A DNA stretch of 64,000 nucleotides from CAZSHG01 sp964459995 (GTDB lineage Bacteria > UBP14 > UBA6098). Below the pieces are notes generated by a model, which saw only the letters and a list, made by a program, of their open reading frames with translations, was not told where the DNA came from and made no database searches. Positions 1 through 6,000 of this stretch are shown piece by piece. The DNA is taken from positions 6,357-70,356 of the forward strand of contig CAYWOR010000014.1 in the NCBI GenBank assembly GCA_964459995.1, in the 5' to 3' direction. Position numbers and translations under genes: made by a program. The stretch's first letter is position 1; each line of letters opens with the position of its first letter.

Positions 1-163
1 GACACTTTTGGGGGGAATACGTAGAATTGAATGTGAACGATGCGAAAGGTGCGGAAGGATAAGGCTAGCTAAGGCATAGTTAAGCGAGATGGAATACAGA
101 CAGACGATAGGAATTCGCCGCGGTGGGGGGGGAAGCGAGCTGAAAGGAAACATGATGCAAGGA

Positions 164-178
164 TTTTTTTTTAAAAAA
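164..178 (+). other. T9-A6 homopolymer breaking the signal-peptide frame
   Basis: Nine T are followed by six A between a well-placed start (tandem ATG at 152 and 155, behind AAAGGA at 143-148) and the reading frame of the secreted protein that follows. Removing one T joins the two frames and yields a classic signal peptide: MMQGFFLKN, then a hydrophobic stretch ending in A-L-A-G. Seen directly: the tract and the two frames. Inferred: a sequencing or assembly error, phase variation, or transcriptional or ribosomal slippage. Confidence 0.6.
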
Positions 179-200
179 TACGGCTATTCTGTTCGCACTT

Positions 201-1601
201 ATGTTAATACTCTGTTTTACTGCCCTGGCAGGCGACGTCGCTTTAGTCGGAATGCACCACTTTAGTTGCGAGTATACCGTGCTTATCGACTCTTTATGGC
301 GGGATGGTCATAGGCCTTTCGGTGTAAGTGATACTTTCGTCGATCCCTCGGGTTTCGATACCTACTGGATTTTCCCGGATGAGGAACTGACCGATATTAA
401 TATAGCGAAACTCTATACCTTCGTTTGTTCTGGAGGGCATCTCATACTCGTTCCCGACTGCAGGGGCTATTTAGTCGGTCCAACGAACAGAATATTCGAA
501 TATGAACCGTGGTTTGAAGAACTAGGTGAGCCTCAAGCCTATAATGAATTTGTTCGTGATTCATATCCCGACTTTTATTATGGTGGGGGGGCTTCAACTT
601 CATTTATATTAAACTTTGACAACCGATGGATCAGGGGGAGTGGAATTGACACACTGTTAACTGGCGATGGTGTTTCAGTAGGCTTAGAGTCAGATGGTTG
701 CCTTAGTATCGTTGGCTGGGGCGCAAGAGATTGCTATGGTCATCCTTACGATGCAGACACGGCCGTTTACGACTCATTTGCGGTTCAGATTCTCGCCGGT
801 TTCTATGGTTCCGGCGAGCTAACAGTCGTTGCTGATATCAATTTATTCGCAAATTACCCACATTATTACGGCTGGACGGACTTTATAACTACTTTCGACA
901 ACCTCCAATTCGCGCGGCAGCTTTTCGCCTGCAACACTCGCGCCGACAGCGCGGGAATCGAGCAGGCGGATTCCACTTTCAGAGTTTATCTTCACGGCGA
1001 TTTCACGCATTTCAATCCCGATTCCTGCAGGTGGAAATTCCGCATTCTTCATGTCTGGCCACCCTATCAGTTCCGCGGCCACGAGATTGGCGCGAGGTTC
1101 ATCGCGCCGGACATCCTTGAAATAGACAATCCGCCCATTTACAACCCCGTTTACGACACCGTCGAGGTCTGCCTGATGTTCCTCCCCGATTATCGTGGTG
1201 AAACCGTCCTCTGGGATTTCCCGGTTTGCGACACATTCAAATTCGATTTCTCAAACATAGCCGAAACCCCCACTCCGCAAACCTTCACCCTCTCCGCCCA
1301 CCCGAACCCGTTCAATTCCGCGGTAACCATCACCATCGACGGCGCGGGCGTATGCGATACGCCCCTACGGTTGGAGATTTATGATGTGGCGGGGCGAATC
1401 GTAGATAATCTGCCCGTAGGGGAGGGTTTGAAACCCTCCCGCTCGTTGACCGTGCCACAAACGGGCGGGTCTGAGACCACGCCCCTACGGAACGGCGAAT
1501 TCATCTGGCATCCCGACGAATCCCTCCCTTCCGGCGTCTATCTTGTCCGCATCGAACAGGACGGCAGGACATACACCAAGCCGGTGGTTTACGTTAAGTA
1601 G
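201..1601 (+). CDS. Secreted protein with GATase-like N-terminal region and T9SS type A sorting domain
   Basis: The 466-aa frame opens at an internal ATG. The natural start is probably ATG 152, one homopolymer slip away, which restores a full signal peptide. The first 200 residues contain a CSGGHLILVPD stretch, like the glutamine-amidotransferase-like (ThuA/DUF4350-type) fold of surface proteins; this is a weak assignment. The C-terminus is a PorSS/T9SS type A sorting domain: HPNPFNSAVTITI, LEIYDVAGRIVD, SGVYLVRIEQDG, and a final PVVYVK. Proteins with this domain cross the outer membrane by T9SS and are attached to the surface or released. Three small palindromic DNA repeats have expanded loops of the sorting domain (after residue about 382 and at 405-430). 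The first 650 bp are more AT-rich than the rest. Function unknown. Confidence 0.75.
   Translation: MLILCFTALAGDVALVGMHHFSCEYTVLIDSLWRDGHRPFGVSDTFVDPSGFDTYWIFPDEELTDINIAKLYTFVCSGGHLILVPDCRGYLVGPTNRIFEYEPWFEELGEPQAYNEFVRDSYPDFYYGGGASTSFILNFDNRWIRGSGIDTLLTGDGVSVGLESDGCLSIVGWGARDCYGHPYDADTAVYDSFAVQILAGFYGSGELTVVADINLFANYPHYYGWTDFITTFDNLQFARQLFACNTRADSAGIEQADSTFRVYLHGDFTHFNPDSCRWKFRILHVWPPYQFRGHEIGARFIAPDILEIDNPPIYNPVYDTVEVCLMFLPDYRGETVLWDFPVCDTFKFDFSNIAETPTPQTFTLSAHPNPFNSAVTITIDGAGVCDTPLRLEIYDVAGRIVDNLPVGEGLKPSRSLTVPQTGGSETTPLRNGEFIWHPDESLPSGVYLVRIEQDGRTYTKPVVYVK
1346..1370. repeat. Small palindromic element with CCCCTACGG tail, in frame in the sorting domain
   Basis: GGGCGTAT-GCG-ATACGCCC is a perfect 8-bp stem with a 3-nt loop, followed directly by CTACGG. 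It adds about six residues (VCDTPL) between two strands of the sorting domain without breaking the frame. It shares its CCCCTACGG end, but not its arm sequence, with the elements at 1414-1440, 1463-1490 and 63861-63885. Confidence 0.75.
1414..1490. repeat. Pair of inverted CCGTAGGGG hairpin elements, in frame
   Basis: The left element (1414-1440) is CCGTA followed by a perfect 10-bp stem, GGGAGGGTTT-G-AAACCCTCCC. The right element (1463-1490) is an imperfect GGGCGGGTCT-G-AGACCACGCCC stem followed by CTACGG. The ends CCGTAGGGG and CCCCTACGG face each other, so the 77-bp unit is itself an inverted repeat. It adds about 26 residues (VGEGLKPSR...PLRN) between the YDVAGRIVD strand and the WHPDESLPSGVY strand. 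The arms differ in sequence but stay self-complementary. Confidence 0.8.
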
Positions 1602-1693
1602 GCGAAAGCCTTCGACCATATCGTCTATTCAGCGCAGTGGTTAGGATAGTTGTGCGAATCGAATAGGCTAATTACTCCCCCCAAAAAAAGACC

Positions 1694-1721
1694 TTGATAT
1701 TTCTTGTCGAATGGCTATATT
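1694..1721 (+). promoter_or_regulatory. Likely sigma-70 promoter of the feo operon
   Basis: TTGATA (1694-1699), a 16-bp spacer and TATATT (1716-1721) lie 33 bp before the feoA start. No convincing Fur box is visible between this promoter and the gene. Confidence 0.5.
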
Positions 1722-1754
1722 GAGTTGAGTTAAGATAACCTAACAATTAGAGAG

Positions 1755-2069
1755 ATGACCTTAGACGAACTTCAAATACACGATCACGCTGAAATCGCCG
1801 CCGTCAAAGGCGAGGGGGCAATTCGGTCCCGGCTGATGGATTTCGGCCTCGTGCCGGGAACGCGGGTATGTATGTTGCGCAGAGCCCCCGGCGGAGGGCC
1901 TTTCGAGATTCGTGTCCGCGGAACCCTCGTTTCTCTTCGTCCCGCCGAAGCCAAAATGATTGAAGTCGAGCAAATTGGATTCTGCGGACGGCGCGGCGGA
2001 CATGGCAAAGGCGGAAGGCATCGAGGGTTCTGGCGCAGGTTCTGTAAGTGGTTCGATGACAAAAAATAG
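1755..2069 (+). CDS. feoA: Ferrous iron transport protein A
   Basis: This 104-aa cytosolic protein is an SH3-like FeoA partner of the FeoB Fe(II) channel. The family pattern is clear: an N-terminal strand (LDELQIHDHAEI), the RLMDFGLVPGTRV helix-turn at residues 26-38, and the GPFEIRVRGTLVSLRPAEAKMI barrel strands. Typical FeoA is about 75-80 aa. The extra 25 residues here form a basic, Gly- and His-containing tail (GRRGGHGKGGRHRG) that could contact metal or membrane; this is inferred. It is followed after 29 bp by feoB and belongs to the same transcript. The start is ATG 1755 with a weak AGAG ribosome site. Confidence 0.93.
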   Translation: MTLDELQIHDHAEIAAVKGEGAIRSRLMDFGLVPGTRVCMLRRAPGGGPFEIRVRGTLVSLRPAEAKMIEVEQIGFCGRRGGHGKGGRHRGFWRRFCKWFDDKK

Positions 2070-2098
2070 CCCTCTCGCAAAGGCGAAAATCACAGAAC

Positions 2099-4135
2099 AT
2101 GACTGTTGACAAAGGCAAAATACGCATCGCCCTCGCAGGCAACCCAAACTCCGGCAAGACCTCGATTTTCAACGAACTTACCGGCATGTCGCAGTATGTC
2201 GGGAACTGGCCGGGGGTTACTATAGAGAAATTCGTCGGACATCGCAAAACCGGCGAATACGAATTGGAAATTACCGACCTTCCCGGAACCTATTCTCTCT
2301 CGCCCTACTCGCCGGATGAGCGTGTCGCGCGGGATTTCCTCCTTTTCGAGCGACCGGATGTCGTATGCGTAGTGGTCGATGCTTCAAACCTCGAACGGAA
2401 TTTGTATCTCGTTGCCCAGATTGTTGAACTGGATTTACCTATTGTCGTCGCGCTGAATATGATTGACATCGCAAAGGGCCGCGGAATTACTATTAATATC
2501 GACAAGCTGTCCGCGTTGGTCGGCGCTCCTGTGGTGCCAACTGTTGCGCGGTCCGGCGTGGGAATCGAGGAATTGATTTCGAGCATCGTCGATGTTTCGA
2601 AGAAAGATTACTGCCCGGTGCCGCTGAACTACGGCAAAGTCGCGGAGAGGGCGATTACGGAGATAGAAAACACAATATCCGCCGCGCCGCCTTTGGCGAT
2701 GAAATGCCACATCAGCAGGTATCTTGCGGCATCCCTTGTAGCCAACGACGCCGAAATCACATCTATGATATTGTCCGCAGATCCCGACGCCGAGAATATC
2801 CGCAAGTCGGTGGGCAAGATTCGTTTGAAAATGGAGACCCGCCTCGGCCTCGACGGCGAGTCTATGCTCGCGAACATGCGCCACGGATGGGCCAGCGGAA
2901 TTTATCACGAGGTCGTCGATCATCCGCGCCATGACGAGCCTACCACCACCGACCATATCGACGATGTCCTGCTCAACCGTTTCGTCGGTATCCCGATTTT
3001 CGCGGGGATTATGTTCCTGATATTCTGGGCGACCTTCACACTGGGCGCTTATCCCATGGATTGGATAGACTCCCTGTTCGGGGTCATTTCCGCTTCATTA
3101 GAGAATCTTATGGTTTCGGCGGGATTTTCGGAAACCCTCATTTCGATGGTCGTTGACGGCGCGATAGCGGGGGTCGGCGGTGTGCTCATCTTTTTGCCGA
3201 ACATCATCATTTTGTTCTTCTTCGTGTCGATTTTGGAAGATTCCGGCTACATGGCGCGCGCGGCATTCCTGATGGACAAGGTTATGCACAAATTCGGCCT
3301 TCACGGCAAGAGCTTTATTCCGATAATAATAGGCTTCGGGTGCACGGTGCCTGCGGTGATGTCCACTCGAACCCTTGAAAACCGCGAAGACCGTCTGCTG
3401 ACAATTCTAATTCTGCCCTTCGTGCTCTGCAGTGCGAGAGTGCCGGTATTCGTGCTTTTCACGTCGGCACTTTTCGAGTCGAATCAAGGGCTGGTTTTGT
3501 TTTCGATGTATTTTCTCAGCATCGCGATATCGATTATAGCCGCAAAAGCTTTGAAAATAATCCTTTTCAAGGGCTTATCGACACCCTTTGTGATGGAACT
3601 TCCGCCCTACCATGTCCCCGCGCTCAAGGGGATTCTGCTTCACACATGGGAGCGGGCTTATGCCTTCGTGAAAAAGGCGGGAACTCTTATTCTCGTCGGG
3701 TCGATAGTGATTTGGGCGCTTGGAAGCCTTCCTCCGGGCGCGGAATATGCCTCGGCTGAATCATTTGCGGGAAGGATAGGAGCTTTTTTCGAGCCGATAG
3801 TCCGCGTCTTCGGGACGGACTGGAAGGGAGCTGTATCGCTTATCTTCGGTTTCGTCGCCAAGGAGATTGTAGTTGCGACCCTTGCGGTGCTCGCGAGTTC
3901 GGGCAACGATGCGAACCTTGCCAATGCCCTCGGAAGCATTTATACACCCCTTTCGGCGTATGCCTTCATGGTTTTCACACTGGTTTATACCCCCTGCATC
4001 GCCACCATCGCGGCGATAAAGAAGGAGACCGGAAGCTGGAAATGGGCACTCTTCTCGATAGCTTTCAACACCGGCCTCGCGTGGATTTTGGCCACTATTG
4101 TCTATCGCGGCGGCAGGTTGATAGGTTTGGGATAA
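2099..4135 (+). CDS. feoB: Ferrous iron transporter FeoB
   Basis: This 678-aa inner-membrane Fe(II) uptake protein has an N-terminal G domain. G1 GNPNSGKT is at residues 14-21, the G2 region is YVGNWPGVT, G3 DLPGTY is near 60, and G4 NMID is near 120. A helical GDI-like domain follows to about 275. The C-terminal half is the membrane domain, with two Gate segments (one around LLNRFVGIPIF, residue about 290; one around GFGCTVPAVMSTRTL, residue about 415) that carry the conserved Cys implicated in iron passage. Length is slightly short of E. coli FeoB (773 aa) but normal for compact forms. It lies between feoA and a small Cys-rich membrane protein, a standard feo order. Confidence 0.97.
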   Translation: MTVDKGKIRIALAGNPNSGKTSIFNELTGMSQYVGNWPGVTIEKFVGHRKTGEYELEITDLPGTYSLSPYSPDERVARDFLLFERPDVVCVVVDASNLERNLYLVAQIVELDLPIVVALNMIDIAKGRGITINIDKLSALVGAPVVPTVARSGVGIEELISSIVDVSKKDYCPVPLNYGKVAERAITEIENTISAAPPLAMKCHISRYLAASLVANDAEITSMILSADPDAENIRKSVGKIRLKMETRLGLDGESMLANMRHGWASGIYHEVVDHPRHDEPTTTDHIDDVLLNRFVGIPIFAGIMFLIFWATFTLGAYPMDWIDSLFGVISASLENLMVSAGFSETLISMVVDGAIAGVGGVLIFLPNIIILFFFVSILEDSGYMARAAFLMDKVMHKFGLHGKSFIPIIIGFGCTVPAVMSTRTLENREDRLLTILILPFVLCSARVPVFVLFTSALFESNQGLVLFSMYFLSIAISIIAAKALKIILFKGLSTPFVMELPPYHVPALKGILLHTWERAYAFVKKAGTLILVGSIVIWALGSLPPGAEYASAESFAGRIGAFFEPIVRVFGTDWKGAVSLIFGFVAKEIVVATLAVLASSGNDANLANALGSIYTPLSAYAFMVFTLVYTPCIATIAAIKKETGSWKWALFSIAFNTGLAWILATIVYRGGRLIGLG

Positions 4136-4136
4136 C

Positions 4137-4292
4137 ATGACCTGGATAATCCCCATAATAGCTCTGTTAGCCGGTTTGATTTATTTTGCTATTCGAATCA
4201 TACGCGATACGAAGCGCGATTCCTGCGCCTCTTGCCCCTTCTCCGACGCCTGCCCGATAAATCCGGAAAAGAAAGGCGAATCCGAAAGCTGA
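4137..4292 (+). CDS. FeoB-associated Cys-rich membrane protein
   Basis: This 51-aa product starts one base after the feoB stop (TAA 4133-4135, ATG 4137). One transmembrane helix (WIIPIIALLAGLIYFAIR, residues 3-20) is followed by a basic segment and a Cys cluster, CASCPFSDACP (residues 30-40). This architecture matches the small FeoB-associated family commonly encoded directly after feoB; its exact role is unknown. The C-terminus SDACPINPEKK is encoded by a segment repeated about 700 bp downstream (4938-4963), so this gene probably had its 3' end duplicated when the toxin-antitoxin cassette arrived. Confidence 0.88.
   Translation: MTWIIPIIALLAGLIYFAIRIIRDTKRDSCASCPFSDACPINPEKKGESES
4242..4267 (+). 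repeat. Direct repeat, copy 1 (3' end of the FeoB-associated gene)
   Basis: 26 bp beginning TCCGACGCCTGCCCG are identical to 4938-4963. After one mismatch the next six bases (AAGAAA) also match. This copy is coding (SDACPINPE). Confidence 0.9.
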
Positions 4293-4408
4293 TCGTGGCT
4301 TCTGCAACTTCACGTCTCAATGTTCATCTTATTGCGCGAATTCCATTATTGACTTTCAATCTGCAATGCTTATTGTAATTATAGGTATGCTACAATGAGG
4401 AGAATGAA

Positions 4409-4612
4409 ATGAGCAAAACGGCAACATTAGAAAAAATTATTGAAGAGCTGGATTTTCTGAAAAAGAAGATCCTATCGATCGAAGAGCATATGGTCGATAT
4501 CGACTCGATTTTGACTGAGGGCGATTTGGAGGCTCTTCTTGATTACCGGAAAGAAAAAACTGAGGGCGACCTCATTTCCCACGAAGCACTCAAAGCTGAA
4601 TTAGGGCTGTGA
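4409..4612 (+). CDS. Antitoxin of a RelE/ParE-type toxin-antitoxin pair
   Basis: This 67-aa acidic, helical protein has a coiled-coil-like middle (IIEELDFLKKKILSIEEHM) and no obvious DNA-binding fold by eye. Its size, charge and position directly before a RelE-like toxin indicate an antitoxin that wraps and blocks the toxin. A strong GAGGAG ribosome site precedes ATG 4409. The stop codon overlaps the toxin start (GTGA, 4 nt), implying translational coupling. The family is not one I can name. The whole cassette sits between two copies of a 26-bp segment from the preceding gene. Confidence 0.75.
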   Translation: MSKTATLEKIIEELDFLKKKILSIEEHMVDIDSILTEGDLEALLDYRKEKTEGDLISHEALKAELGL

Positions 4613-4869
4613 ATTTCGAGATTAGATACTCCAACCGTGCGGTTAAGTTTTTACGAAAACTTGGTGAAATTGACGCCAAAAGGATTTTCGAAAAGATAGA
4701 GGGATTAACTCGCGAACCTCTGCCCCGAGAAACAAAAAAAATTGTCGGTGCCGATTCTCTGTTTCGAGTTAGAGTCGGCGATTTTCGTATTCTTTACGAG
4801 TTAGATTTTGATAACCACTTTATAGGCATAGCAAATATCGATCGTCGCGACAAAGCCTATCAGAAATAA
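4609..4869 (+). CDS. RelE/ParE-superfamily toxin
   Basis: This 86-aa product begins at GTG 4609 inside the antitoxin stop. The pattern is that of RelE-fold toxins: an N-terminal YSNRAVKFLRKL strand-helix, a helical hairpin, then the FRVRVGDFRILYEL strands and a C-terminal IANIDRRDKAY. In RelE relatives the Arg of the GDFR/YRILYE motif and the C-terminal Arg, Lys and Tyr residues cut ribosome-bound mRNA, and those positions are occupied here. It could act as an mRNA interferase or, as a ParE relative, on gyrase. RelE is favoured by the RDKAYQK end. Confidence 0.85.
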   Translation: MNFEIRYSNRAVKFLRKLGEIDAKRIFEKIEGLTREPLPRETKKIVGADSLFRVRVGDFRILYELDFDNHFIGIANIDRRDKAYQK

Positions 4870-4967
4870 ATTTTTCAAACCAATTGGAATCTCCCGCCTG
4901 CGTAAACAGTAATGGTCTCATGTCCAACGAAATACTTTCCGACGCCTGCCCGATAAATCCGGAGAAG
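4870..4967. other. Intergenic with possible 21-codon remnant
   Basis: The only item visible is a short plus-strand frame, ATG 4920 to TAA 4983-4985 (MSNEILSDACPINPEKKKERS). Its second half is the duplicated end of the FeoB-associated gene. It has no ribosome site and is probably the displaced original 3' end of that gene rather than a functional peptide. Confidence 0.4.
4938..4963 (+). repeat. Direct repeat, copy 2 (downstream of the toxin)
   Basis: Identical over 26 bp to 4242-4267 and in the same orientation. It encodes the same SDACPINPE, then continues to a stop at 4983-4985 immediately inside a hairpin. Together the two copies bracket the toxin-antitoxin cassette. Confidence 0.9.
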
Positions 4968-4995
4968 AAAAAAGAGCGCTCATAATTGAGCGCTC
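4968..4995 (-). terminator. Rho-independent terminator of the minus-strand small-ORF locus
   Basis: Read on the minus strand, GAGCGCTC-AATTAT-GAGCGCTC is followed by six T. Each arm is itself palindromic. It terminates the tiny-ORF transcript coming from 5.65 kb and may weakly serve the plus strand too. Confidence 0.75.
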
Positions 4996-5054
4996 ACTCG
5001 GGTTTTCGATTCAATATTTCGATTAAATCGCTTCCTTTTCGAGATTGACCTAAT

Positions 5055-5105
5055 CTAAGGTTTTCCTTTGTTTTCGGACATTCTCGGATTCTTTTTAATC
5101 AACAT
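5055..5105 (-). CDS. Tiny ORF, 16 aa, with strong ribosome site
   Basis: MLIKKNPRMSENKGKP, preceded by GGAGG seven bases before the ATG. It is the last translatable unit before the terminator at 4968-4995. It is basic with no recognisable family. Its ribosome site lies just downstream of the 13-bp inverted repeat 5126-5180, so translation or transcription into it may depend on that structure. Whether it is a true peptide is unknown. Confidence 0.3.
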   Translation of the reverse strand: MLIKKNPRMSENKGKP

Positions 5106-5125
5106 ATTGCACCTCCGATTGCTTG

Positions 5126-5180
5126 CGGTGTTCTGTTTTTAAATTATGGTCCCAGCAGACCGCGAATAAACAGAACACCG
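5126..5180. repeat. 13-bp perfect inverted repeat around the end of the 46-aa ORF
   Basis: CGGTGTTCTGTTT (5126-5138) and AAACAGAACACCG (5168-5180) pair perfectly around a 29-nt loop that holds the stop codon of the minus-strand 46-aa ORF. There is no T-run after it, so it looks like an RNA stability or translational element rather than a terminator. Confidence 0.75.
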
Positions 5181-5284
5181 AGCTGTTCGACCCTCTGTGG
5201 CCGAGTTGTTTCAGGTTCAGGAGGGGTTTCTTTTTCTCGAACCTCAATTTCTTGAGTTTCGAGAATGTTTATTGCCCGTTCCAT
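5144..5284 (-). CDS. Small ORF, 46 aa, Glu/Pro-rich, unknown
   Basis: Starts at ATG 5284 behind an excellent AAAGGAGATGACTT leader. The product begins MERAINILETQEIEVREK, has a PPEPETTRP middle and a more hydrophobic end (GVLFIRGLLGP). No family is recognised and there is no signal peptide. It lies in a minus-strand unit that has its own promoter (5655-5683), an upstream 18-codon ORF plus terminator hairpin, and a final terminator. An acidic leader-like half followed by a hydrophobic tail could suggest a processed peptide, but this is speculation. A short 25-codon frame ending at 5288 overlaps its ribosome site and could couple translation. Confidence 0.45.
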   Translation of the reverse strand: MERAINILETQEIEVREKETPPEPETTRPQRVEQLGVLFIRGLLGP

Positions 5285-5487
5285 AAGTCATCTCCTTTGA
5301 CTTAGCGTCCCGAGCCGGTTCGGTCCAGACCTTAACTGACGAACAATTCGGCTGTCTTTAACCATGGTTTTTGGCGTTTTTTAGTTAATGTTCAATGCCG
5401 GTGCTCATTAGTGAAGTTCGGCCCTCTCCGATGGGGCGTCGGAACAGGTTGTTATTGGGGGTATCTCCCCCTTCATTTTCAATGAAC

Positions 5488-5513
5488 AAAAAACCTCGAA
5501 TTGTGGTTCGAGG
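5488..5513 (-). terminator. Internal terminator/attenuator hairpin
   Basis: On the minus strand CCTCGAA-CCACAA-TTCGAGG is followed by six T. It lies between the 18-codon ORF and the 46-aa ORF of the same transcript, so read-through would be needed for the downstream ORFs. ACCGCG...CGCGGT complementarity just upstream could compete with it. Confidence 0.7.
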
Positions 5514-5572
5514 AACTCAGAACCGCGAACTCCTAATACTTTCCGCGGTATCCAAACAAAAAATGCTCTTAT

Positions 5573-5629
5573 TTAGCTATATTGCGGTATCTCTCCATAT
5601 TTTTTGTTTTCATTTTTACTAAAAATCAT
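5573..5629 (-). CDS. 18-codon leader-like ORF
   Basis: MIFSKNENKKYGEIPQYS, with GGAGG seven bases before the ATG and a strong promoter just upstream. It is the first ORF on the minus-strand transcript and is followed by the terminator hairpin at 5488-5513. This is the layout of a leader peptide controlling attenuation, although its residues show no run of a single amino acid. Confidence 0.4.
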   Translation of the reverse strand: MIFSKNENKKYGEIPQYS

Positions 5630-5654
5630 ATAGTTACCTCCATAATTTGCCGAT

Positions 5655-5683
5655 AGAATATCTATCTAAATTCCCTAAGTCAA
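5655..5683 (-). promoter_or_regulatory. Strong sigma-70 promoter, minus strand
   Basis: TTGACT (5678-5683) and TATTCT (5655-5660) are separated by 17 bp. It drives the tiny-ORF locus and is divergent from the promoter at 5745-5773. Confidence 0.65.
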
Positions 5684-5744
5684 GCTCCTTTTTTTAAGTC
5701 GAGTATTTTCTGATTTAGTATGGAAATAATTTTAAATTTTTCGC

Positions 5745-5773
5745 TTGCGCATACGTAATAATAGTGGTATTTT
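5745..5773 (+). promoter_or_regulatory. Sigma-70-like promoter, plus strand
   Basis: TTGCGC (5745-5750), a 17-bp spacer and TATTTT (5768-5773) lie upstream of the small membrane protein gene at 5810. The expected transcription start falls inside the inverted repeat 5773-5800. Confidence 0.5.
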
Positions 5774-5800
5774 TTGAATAGTTCTTCTAAACTATTCAAA
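5773..5800 (+). promoter_or_regulatory. 11-bp inverted repeat at the transcription start
   Basis: TTTGAATAGTT and AACTATTCAAA form a perfect 11-bp stem with a 6-nt loop (5784-5789). It abuts the -10 box upstream and a GGGGG ribosome site (5801-5805) downstream. It could be a repressor operator or an mRNA hairpin at the extreme 5' end. Confidence 0.6.
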
Positions 5801-5809
5801 GGGGGTTAT

Positions 5810-5989
5810 ATGCTCTTCTGGATTATTGTTGTCTTCTTTCTCGGATTGTTGGGGCTTGTGCATGAGGCGTTTCTCATCAATTACGGTATCCCACTATTCG
5901 CCGAAGCGACTTCGGTCTGCCTCATGCTTGTGGCTCTCGGAATGCTTTTCAGTTATAATAAGCAATGCAAAGGCAAGTCCAAGAAGTAA
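5810..5989 (+). CDS. Small membrane protein, unknown
   Basis: The 59-aa product starts at ATG 5810, preferred over the upstream TTG 5774 because a GGGGG ribosome site lies 4 bases before it and the region between 5774 and 5800 is a perfect hairpin. Two hydrophobic helices are visible: LFWIIVVFFLGLLGLV near the N-terminus and SVCLMLVALGMLFSY near the C-terminus, with a short positively charged tail (CKGKSKK). This suggests a hairpin membrane protein with both ends in the cytoplasm. No family is recognised and it appears monocistronic. Confidence 0.6.
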   Translation: MLFWIIVVFFLGLLGLVHEAFLINYGIPLFAEATSVCLMLVALGMLFSYNKQCKGKSKK

Positions 5990-6000
5990 TCGAACCGGAT

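Noticed and set aside
1..24. End of an upstream gene (frame ending TAG at 22-24)
   Set aside because: Only seven codons are visible, too little to support a gene call.
5288..5365. 25-codon minus-strand ORF before the 46-aa ORF
   Set aside because: No ribosome site; mentioned only as possible translational coupling.
5395..5622. 75-aa plus-strand ORF near 5.5 kb
   Set aside because: No ribosome site; it crosses the minus-strand terminator hairpin and leader ORF.
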